Positions 6,304 to 11,462 of a stretch of 11,462 nucleotides of DNA are shown piece after piece. The DNA comes from an uncultured Oscillospiraceae bacterium (GTDB lineage Bacteria; Bacillota; Clostridia; Oscillospirales; Acutalibacteraceae). The translations under genes were made by a program, and so were the position numbers. The stretch covers positions 1 to 11,462 of the forward strand of contig CABQAA010000040.1 in assembly GCA_902461995.1 (NCBI GenBank), read 5' to 3'. The notes below the pieces were generated by a model. The model was not told the DNA's origin. It saw only the letters and a list, made by a program, of their open reading frames with translations, and did not search any database. The first letter of the stretch is position 1. Each line of letters starts with the position of its first letter.

Positions 6304-6378
6304 CATATATGGCGTCATGTTTTCGTTGTTTGATATGTTCCGCTCTTTCGTGCGGAACGCTTTGTCCACGCCCGGGAG

Positions 6379-8076
6379 TCAAAAGCCCGGAATCGTTTCC
6401 TCCACAATCTGGCCGCTGCCCGGAGTATACGGCAGGAACAAAGTCTTGACCGCGCCATCTGCAACCAAAACATCCTGAACATGCAGTTCATTGAGCAGAT
6501 ACTGATTGGCCGGTTCCTCGGCGGTCCAGCCTTCGAACCATGCGGTTTTGGCTGGCCACAGCACCACTGCCGGGTCCACCTTGCCGTAAAATTCCGCCGT
6601 GGCTGAATGGCGATACCCGTGGTGAGCCATCTGCATGATATCGCTCTTCAGGCCTTCCCCGTACATGCCGCACAGCACCCCGCTCGCGATATCCTCCATG
6701 TCGGCGGTCCAAAGGACCGTCTGTCCGCCGACCGTCATCCGCATAACCAGGCTGCTTTCGTTGATGAAGTTCTCTCCAAGAGTATCGGGGGTTTCCGGAT
6801 AGGTATCCTCTTCGGTGTAGAGAACCTCAAACGCCGCGTTGCGGATATAGAACTGCTGTCCCGTGTGGGGAACGTACACCGGAACCTTCTTTCCAAACCG
6901 GGCCAAGTCCTCCAGGACCGGACCGGTGGACAGATAGGCGGAACCGGTATATCCGCCGGGATTCATGATCAGCAGCTCCAGCCGGACATCCTCCGCATAC
7001 TTCTCGGCGAACTGACGGAATACGTTGGTATGATCCGGATGGTCGTGGGTCAGGATCCAGGCGGCGATCACGATCTTGCCGTCGGCCCGCCGATTATGAG
7101 CTTTTAAGAGATTGTAAAGCCGGACAACATCGCGGCCCTCTGTCTCGCTTTCGCCCCCGAACCCGCCATCGATGAGGATAAAACTGCCGTCCTCCAGGGT
7201 AATCACGTATCCCATCCCGAAGCTGTCGCCCTTATAGCTCATGATGGTCTGTGCAACGCAGGACTCCGTGATCTTCGAGTAGGCGGGGGGCTGCAGGGCA
7301 TACGCCCAAGTGCTGAGGCTGTCGGTTATGGTGCGGATCTCGGACGAATACGCTGTGTAATAAGTGTGGATATAACCGCCGTTCTTTCGGTAGGTGGCAA
7401 AACGGTTCTCCCCCGTCTGTCGCTGCTGATACAAAACGGCGCCGTCCGCCTCCAATTCCCGGCAATGCGTTTCGAAATCGTCCGCCGTTTTGCCGCTCAC
7501 GTAGGTCATTGTTTCGTCGTAAGCCCCATTGTAAGTATCTGCATCGGGCAGGCAGTTCTCTTCCAACCAGAGATCCCGCGGCAGGCGGATACTGGCGCCG
7601 TCGTAATATTGTTCCACGATGCGTTTAAATAGTGCCGCCACCCTGTCCTTTTCCTCCGTCGCTCCGCCCATGATAAGCACCTTATTCCCTTTGGTTGCCA
7701 GGCCATAGCCCCGCCGGCCGGCTGGTTTCAGGGTAGACTCCGCACGGTTGGTCGCCCCAACCAGGATTTCCACTCCGCCGCTGTCCGGCACCACCTCATC
7801 GTCTTTGACGTTTTTCATATCGGGCAGAGGCAGCCCGGTCACATTTTTTAGGATTTCATTGATGCCGTAAGCGGCCGACATCGAGGCGGCATCGTCCCGG
7901 TCATAGATGATTTTCGCCTGCATGACTCCGTCCACGATCAGGTCCACCGTATCGGAATCTCCAGAGGTATTATCGCCGGAGGCCGCATCCGATGTCTCTT
8001 TTCCCGACCCGCGGCATCCCGAAAGCAACACGCCGCACATGAGTACCCCCACAAGAACCCATTTCCACACGCTCAT
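6379..8076 (-). CDS. Lipoprotein with metallo-beta-lactamase fold (ComEC-like hydrolase)
   Basis: A 565-residue predicted lipoprotein. A hydrophobic leader (4-18) ends in lipobox LSGC with C21, followed by a Ser/Asp/Gly-rich linker, so the mature protein should be anchored outside the membrane. Residues about 45-170 look like the small alpha/beta domain that precedes many glycoside hydrolases (AAYGINEILKNVTGLPLP, EILVGATNR). The C-terminal half is a metallo-beta-lactamase fold: ILIDGG (300-305), the metal motif THDHPDHT (H344, H346, D348, H349), LWTADM (D459) and MAHHGYRHS (H485). This order matches the ComEC C-terminal/hydrolase branch. A phosphodiesterase or nuclease activity is plausible, but the substrate is unknown. 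GGAGGGGG lies about 8 bases before the ATG. It is probably a single-gene unit with its own promoter, downstream of the HD-gene terminator. Confidence 0.9.
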   Translation of the reverse strand: MSVWKWVLVGVLMCGVLLSGCRGSGKETSDAASGDNTSGDSDTVDLIVDGVMQAKIIYDRDDAASMSAAYGINEILKNVTGLPLPDMKNVKDDEVVPDSGGVEILVGATNRAESTLKPAGRRGYGLATKGNKVLIMGGATEEKDRVAALFKRIVEQYYDGASIRLPRDLWLEENCLPDADTYNGAYDETMTYVSGKTADDFETHCRELEADGAVLYQQRQTGENRFATYRKNGGYIHTYYTAYSSEIRTITDSLSTWAYALQPPAYSKITESCVAQTIMSYKGDSFGMGYVITLEDGSFILIDGGFGGESETEGRDVVRLYNLLKAHNRRADGKIVIAAWILTHDHPDHTNVFRQFAEKYAEDVRLELLIMNPGGYTGSAYLSTGPVLEDLARFGKKVPVYVPHTGQQFYIRNAAFEVLYTEEDTYPETPDTLGENFINESSLVMRMTVGGQTVLWTADMEDIASGVLCGMYGEGLKSDIMQMAHHGYRHSATAEFYGKVDPAVVLWPAKTAWFEGWTAEEPANQYLLNELHVQDVLVADGAVKTLFLPYTPGSGQIVEETIPGF

Positions 8077-8108
8077 GCTTTTCTCCCCCTCCTTATATAG
8101 CTAATAAT

Positions 8109-8137
8109 ATTATACCGGCGATATGGACCCTTGTCTT
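8109..8137 (-). promoter_or_regulatory. Putative sigma-A promoter of the MBL lipoprotein gene
   Basis: On the minus strand a perfect TATAAT (8114-8109) is preceded after 17 bases by AAGACA (8137-8132), which matches the -35 consensus at 4 of 6. It sits about 30 bases before the ATG at 8076. The upstream HD operon is closed by its own terminator, which supports a separate promoter here. Confidence 0.45.
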
Positions 8138-8194
8138 TTCCCGGATATGCGGTTCGGCGGCAGAACATGCTATTAAATGATCCAGAAAACCAAC

Positions 8195-8226
8195 AAAAAA
8201 CCGGCCATCCAAGGATAACCGGTTTT
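8195..8226 (-). terminator. Rho-independent terminator of the smpB-HD operon
   Basis: On the minus strand AAAACCGG TTATCC pairs with GGATGG CCGGTTTT (8226-8197), a 14-bp stem with two G-T pairs and a two-base loop (four if the closing pair opens). T residues continue to 8195. It lies about 40 bases after the HD-gene stop. Confidence 0.8.
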
Positions 8227-8264
8227 ACTTCAAGTATAAATATCAATGCGCAATCCCTTCTGTA

Positions 8265-8927
8265 TCATAGCATGCGGGTTTCATTGATAATCAATTCGAA
8301 ATCCAGTCCGAGATGGGCGGCCGCGGAGCGGCAGAGCGTCATACGGTTCAGGAAGATTTCAAAATAATCCATCACGGCACAGATGGTGGTGTCAATCTGA
8401 ATGCAGAGGGTGATGAGCTTCTGCTCCCGGCTTACTGCCAGTGACGCGTCCACAACGGCGTAATTCACCCGGTCGTGAATGTCGTAATGCGCACTGTCGA
8501 GAGAGGTGCGGACACGGCTGCGGCGGACATCGCTTTTGTCCGCGAGGATGAGAGCGGCTGTGATGGGGGTGACGGCCGCGGCCGTGTGCTCGTCGTGGTT
8601 GCCGATAGCGGTGATGATGGCGGTCACTTCCGCAATGTCCATATCCAGTTTTCGCAGGATATCGAACGCGAGCAGCGCCCCCGACATAGCGTGGTTGCTG
8701 CGGTTGATCGCGTTGCCGATGTCGTGCATGAACCCCGCGATCCGGGCCAGTTCACATTCGCGCGGCGGATAGGACAGCGTTTCGAGGATATCCCCCGCAA
8801 TTTTGGATGTCAGGCCCGCATGAGCGTAGCCGTGATCCGTAAAGCCGAGAACCTCCAGCGCGTGGTTGCCCGCTTCGATCAGGGCGCGTACATCGGGATT
8901 GTGGCGGATTTCGTCATAGGTAATCAT
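8265..8927 (-). CDS. HD-domain phosphohydrolase
   Basis: A 220-residue cytoplasmic protein with a complete HD metal-binding domain: H32/H36 (TDHGYAH), the H68-D69 doublet in FMHDIGNAINRSNHAM, H111-D112 in IGNHDE, and D130 in ADKSD. The second half (about 135-220) is helical and may form an extra dimer or substrate domain. HD proteins hydrolyse nucleotides or other phosphate esters; this subfamily has no assigned substrate that I know of. The ATG at 8927 has only a weak, distant ribosome binding site (AAAGG about 12 bases upstream), suggesting coupling to smpB, whose stop lies 27 bases before. A terminator follows the gene. Function in tmRNA-related rescue is not implied by the position alone. 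Confidence 0.9.
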   Translation of the reverse strand: MITYDEIRHNPDVRALIEAGNHALEVLGFTDHGYAHAGLTSKIAGDILETLSYPPRECELARIAGFMHDIGNAINRSNHAMSGALLAFDILRKLDMDIAEVTAIITAIGNHDEHTAAAVTPITAALILADKSDVRRSRVRTSLDSAHYDIHDRVNYAVVDASLAVSREQKLITLCIQIDTTICAVMDYFEIFLNRMTLCRSAAAHLGLDFELIINETRML

Positions 8928-8954
8928 GCTGTTCGGGACCTTTCTGTACCAAAA

Positions 8955-9422
8955 TCAGGCGTTGCGCTCCTTTAAAGCGCGATCGGCTTCCCGCCTCATA
9001 TCCTTTCGGGCCGCATCTTCCCGCTTGTCATAGAGCTTTTTGCCCCGGCAGAGGCCGAGCTGCACCTTGACCAGGGACCCTTTGAAATAGATGGACAACG
9101 GGATCAGGGTGTAGCCCTGCTGCTTCATCAGGCCGAACAAGCGCATGATCTCCCGCTTATGGAGCAGCAGACGGCGGGAACGCAGCGGTTCGCGGTTGAA
9201 CAGGTTGCCCTTCTCATAGGGACTGATATGCATCCCGTTGACATGGACTTCGCCGTCCTTGATGTCGCACCAGGCGTCCTTCAGATTGACGCCGCCCTGA
9301 CGCAGGGACTTGACCTCGGTACCGCACAGCTCGATGCCCGCTTCAAGGGATTCTTCCACGAAATAGTCGTGAAAGGCCTTTTTATTGGTGGCGATGGTTT
9401 TCGTTTCAGCGCGCCCGGCCAT
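8955..9422 (-). CDS. smpB: SsrA-binding protein SmpB
   Basis: SmpB binds tmRNA and delivers it to ribosomes stalled on broken mRNA, starting trans-translation. The 155 residues match the family: ATNKKAFHDYFVEESLEAGI at the start, GTEVKSLRQGGVNLKDAW, HISPYEKGN, then RRLLLHKREIMRL, and the basic C-terminal tail GKKLYDKREDAARKD that reaches into the decoding centre. The open frame extends to 9467, but the ATG at 9422 is where the family begins and has AAAGGGGG about 8 bases upstream. The tmRNA gene itself is not visible nearby. smpB is followed by the HD gene after 27 bases. It sits 83 bases behind the broken membrane-protein gene; a weak TATAAC lies in that gap. Confidence 0.97.
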   Translation of the reverse strand: MAGRAETKTIATNKKAFHDYFVEESLEAGIELCGTEVKSLRQGGVNLKDAWCDIKDGEVHVNGMHISPYEKGNLFNREPLRSRRLLLHKREIMRLFGLMKQQGYTLIPLSIYFKGSLVKVQLGLCRGKKLYDKREDAARKDMRREADRALKERNA

Positions 9423-9505
9423 CTTCAGTCCCCCTTTCGGTTCAAAATCCGGCCGGACAGGATTCACCGTTTACGGTGTCCCTTTTGGGGCCGGTTATAC
9501 GGGTC

Positions 9506-10015
9506 TTACAGGTAATTCCAGGGAAACATGCACCATTCCGTCCCTGTTCGGTATCCGGAGGGTTCTGAGAAATCCAGTGCATGATAAAAGGTGACACGGT
9601 AGAACACGGCGGAATAGATGGTGGTGCCGCCGTCGGTCCGGATCGATTTCGCCGGAAGCAGCCCGAGCATCAGACCCGCGAACAGGTCCGACAGCAGCAC
9701 CTTCGCCGCCCGGGTCCGTCTGGAGGCGGCCACCGTCACGCCAAGGGCCAGCAGCGCGGGCAGCAGGGCAAAGAACAGCCTGGCCAGCAGTGTGGCGGCG
9801 TTCAGCCAGACGGTATGGTGCGACACCAGAATGGGATCCCGGGAGGTGGTCACGCACAGCGAGATCATGCCCAGCACCGCCGCAGCCGCCGGTACCAGAA
9901 ACCTCACCCGGCGGTCCCATACCTTCACCGCCGTGAGAATACAGATCAGTGTCTAGGCAGCGACAGCCAGCAGATAGGGTGCCCACTCGTACAGAAATCC
10001 CAGAAACACGTCCAC
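9506..10015 (-). pseudogene. Membrane-protein gene after recR, interrupted by TAG at codon 21
   Basis: Starting from GTG at 10015, with GGGAGGG 7 bases upstream, the frame reads VDVFLGFLYEWAPYLLAVAA, then TAG (9955-9953), and continues in the same frame without further stops for 148 codons to TAA at 9506. Unbroken, it would encode about 169 residues with three or four hydrophobic segments: roughly 11-30 (the stop lies inside this one), 35-55, 70-95 and 105-125, followed by a polar, aromatic-rich C-terminus ending WNYL. A GTG at 9928 could restart translation but has no ribosome binding site. I do not recognise the family. It starts 30 bases after the recR stop, so it belongs to the dnaX-ybaB-recR transcript. 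A sequencing error or real read-through are alternatives to a true pseudogene. Confidence 0.7.
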
Positions 10016-10045
10016 AAAATATCCCTCCCGCCGCACGTAAAGAGC

Positions 10046-10645
10046 TTACAGCTCGTTGCGACCTTCCAGGGAACGGCGCAGCGTCACCTCGTCCGCATAT
10101 TCCAGATCGCCGCCGACCGGAATCCCATAGGCCAGCCGCGTGACCTTGACTTCAAAGGGTTTGAGCAGCTTGCCGAGATACATGGCGGTCGCCTCCCCTT
10201 CAACGGTGGGATTGGTCGCCATGATGACCTCGGTGATGGGCTGTTCCGCTATGCGGGTGAGCAGCTGCTTGATCCGCAGGCGGTCGGGACCGATACCATC
10301 CATGGGCGAAATGGCCCCGTGCAGCACATGATACAGGCCGTTGTACTCCCGCGTCCGTTCGAGCGCCATGACATCCCGGGGATCCTCCACCACGCAGACG
10401 GTGGTTTCGTCCCGCCCGGCCGCGCGGCAGACCGGACAGAGTTCCTGATCGGTCAGGTCACAGCAGACCGCGCACTCATGCAGTTTTTCCCGCGCCTCGG
10501 TGATCGCGGTGACAAAATCCCGCGCCGCCTCGTCCGGCAGACCCAGAATGTGGAAGGCCAGCCGCTGCGCGGATTTATGCCCAATGCCCGGCAGCCGTTC
10601 CAGCTGCTCCACCAGCCGCGCCAGAGGCGGCACAGAATACGACAT
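10046..10645 (-). CDS. recR: Recombination mediator protein RecR
   Basis: RecR works with RecO (and RecF) to load RecA on gaps in single-stranded DNA during recombinational repair. The 199 residues match the family length and order: an N-terminal helix-hairpin-helix with RLPGIGHKSAQRLAFH (17-32), a four-cysteine zinc site (C58, C61, C70, C73), a Toprim domain from about 81 with VVEDPRDV and MATNPTVEGEATA, and the C-terminal TRLAYGIPVGGDLEYADEVTL segment. All landmark residues seem intact. GGCAGGT lies about 8 bases before the ATG. It starts 30 bases after ybaB in the dnaX-ybaB-recR operon and precedes the interrupted membrane gene by 30 bases. Confidence 0.98.
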   Translation of the reverse strand: MSYSVPPLARLVEQLERLPGIGHKSAQRLAFHILGLPDEAARDFVTAITEAREKLHECAVCCDLTDQELCPVCRAAGRDETTVCVVEDPRDVMALERTREYNGLYHVLHGAISPMDGIGPDRLRIKQLLTRIAEQPITEVIMATNPTVEGEATAMYLGKLLKPFEVKVTRLAYGIPVGGDLEYADEVTLRRSLEGRNEL

Positions 10646-10675
10646 GGAGTATACCTGCCTTTTTAAACAAATAGT

Positions 10676-11023
10676 TTAGAACATGCCCGGCAGATTCATG
10701 CCGCCGGTCACTTTGGACATTTCGGCCTCGGAGGTTTCGGCCGCCTGACGAATCGCCTCATTGACCGCGGCCATCACCAAATCTGCGAGCATCTCCGTAT
10801 CCTCGGGATCCACCACCTCCGGCTGGATCTCCAGGCTCTTCAGCAGATGCTTGCCGTCCACAACGGCCGTGACGGCCCCGCCGCCGGAACGGGCGGTGTA
10901 TTCCCGGACATCCAGCTCTTCCTGCAGCTTGGCCATATCCTCCTGCATTTTCTGGGCCTGCCGGATCATGCTCTGCATGTTTCCGGGACCGCGGTTCATG
11001 CCTTCGGGCAGTCTGGCTTTCAT
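10676..11023 (-). CDS. ybaB: YbaB/EbfC-family nucleoid-associated protein
   Basis: A small DNA-binding protein of the YbaB/EbfC family, which binds DNA as a tweezer-like dimer and is thought to affect nucleoid structure and repair. The 115 residues contain the family core: NMQSMIRQAQKMQEDMAKLQ (a charged helix, about 15-35), VREYTARSGGGAVTAVVDGK (the strand region), and PEDTEMLADLVMAAVNEAI. The end is methionine- and glycine-rich (GGMNLPGMF), as is common in Firmicutes. AAGGAG lies about 9 bases before the ATG at 11023. It lies 31 bases after dnaX and 30 before recR, the conserved order in Firmicutes, where the three are co-transcribed. Confidence 0.97.
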   Translation of the reverse strand: MKARLPEGMNRGPGNMQSMIRQAQKMQEDMAKLQEELDVREYTARSGGGAVTAVVDGKHLLKSLEIQPEVVDPEDTEMLADLVMAAVNEAIRQAAETSEAEMSKVTGGMNLPGMF

Positions 11024-11054
11024 ATCGAACGACTCCTTTATTCAAATATTCTTT

Positions 11055-11462
11055 TTACTCATCCTTCAACTGAATATCGACACCCAGCGCCTGGCTGGAG
11101 CGGAGAAAGCCGGTCAGTGGATCGGACTCGTCGGCGGGAACAGCCGCCTTCGGTTCCTCGGGTTTGCGGATGCCCACCCGGTATTTCCGGCCTGTCACCG
11201 CACGGATGGCCCCCGCGAGCACGGCCTTGTTGCCGTCGGAAGCGACGAGGGTGCGGAGCATCTCGTTATCGGTCAGGATAATCACCGCGTCGGCCCGCAG
11301 CAGGGCGGAGGAACCGGAAAGGACGCCGTACAGCGGCGGGCAGGTGGAGGCGAGCTGTTCCAGCACGTCCGGCCACTGCGTAAACGGCTGCTCCGGTATC
11401 GGTGCCGCCGTCTCGTCCTGCATATCCGGCGGCCGGACCGCCGGGGGCGATGGAGGGGGTGC
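11055..11462 (-). CDS. dnaX: DNA polymerase III subunit gamma/tau, C-terminal part (partial)
   Basis: The last 135 codons of a gene entering from the right edge; the frame stays open to the window end. The visible part starts with a proline/alanine-rich linker (APPPSPPAVRPPD), followed by a compact region with QWPDVLEQL, LLRADAVIILTDNEMLRTLV and a final RSSQALGVDIQLKDE. This layout fits the variable C-terminal domain of DnaX, which ties clamp loader and polymerase together. The ATPase part lies outside the window. Identification rests mainly on position directly before ybaB-recR and on the linker-plus-domain arrangement, since this domain is poorly conserved. The ATG at 11423 has no ribosome binding site and is internal. 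Confidence 0.85.
   Translation of the reverse strand, partial: APPPSPPAVRPPDMQDETAAPIPEQPFTQWPDVLEQLASTCPPLYGVLSGSSALLRADAVIILTDNEMLRTLVASDGNKAVLAGAIRAVTGRKYRVGIRKPEEPKAAVPADESDPLTGFLRSSQALGVDIQLKDE

Noticed and set aside
6337..6358. Hairpin GTTCCGC...GCGGAAC after the lipoprotein gene
   Set aside because: A 7-bp stem with no T-run on either strand; the hairpin at 6267-6303 is the credible terminator.
8077..8264. tmRNA gene (ssrA) near smpB
   Set aside because: The intergenic stretch is under 200 bases and holds a terminator and a promoter; no tRNA-Ala-like ends or tag reading frame were seen here or in other gaps.
9465..9478. Small inverted repeat CACCGT-TT-ACGGTG between the membrane gene and smpB
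   Set aside because: Short stem with a two-base loop and no T-run; could not be supported as a terminator or operator.
9506..10015. Membrane gene after recR as an equivalent of bofA
   Set aside because: In Bacillus, bofA lies a little downstream of recR, but this protein is about twice as long and shows none of the BofA features I know; only the position is similar.
9581..10666. Long plus-strand open frame (361 codons) opposite recR and the membrane gene
   Set aside because: It is antisense to recR, whose motifs are complete; the product is rich in Arg, Gln, His and Gly as expected for a GC-rich shadow frame, and no ribosome binding site was seen.

Overview
The window looks like chromosomal core DNA from a fairly GC-rich, endospore-forming anaerobe of the Clostridia, most likely of the Oscillospiraceae/Ruminococcaceae type. 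The reasons are a SpoIIID orthologue with a matching sigma-E-type promoter, a TSCPD/four-Cys small protein typical of Clostridia, strong AGGAGG-type ribosome binding sites, sigma-A promoters, and the Firmicutes gene order dnaX-ybaB-recR. No mobile element, CRISPR array, tRNA or rRNA was seen.

Left part (1-2480): a plus-strand terminator faces spoIIID, which is on the minus strand. SpoIIID is divergent from a plus-strand operon of a PHP-domain phosphoesterase, a TSCPD protein and an unrecognised 196-residue protein. That operon has a sigma-A promoter, a hairpin-rich leader and a strong shared terminator.

Middle (2480-6303): a small DUF6809-like gene and a small XRE-type regulator are divergent. 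They share a 120-base AT-rich intergenic region whose repeated half-sites contain or touch both putative -35 boxes. Next come an APC-type amino-acid permease, a winged-helix protein distantly like the AlkZ/HTH_42 family with its own promoter, and a VOC (glyoxalase-fold) protein. A 16-bp hairpin closes this block.

Right part (6379-11462, all minus strand): reading in the direction of transcription, the order is dnaX (3' part only), ybaB/ebfC, recR, a small membrane-protein gene, smpB, an HD-domain phosphohydrolase gene, a terminator, and then a separately promoted lipoprotein with a metallo-beta-lactamase fold. The replication/repair genes are spaced 30-31 bases apart, as in one operon. The membrane-protein gene after recR keeps its ribosome binding site and frame but has a TAG at codon 21, so it is probably a pseudogene.

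I see no large new system. The features most worth a second look are the divergent XRE operator region, the amber codon in the recR-linked membrane gene, the structured leader of the PHP operon and the sigma-E promoter of spoIIID.
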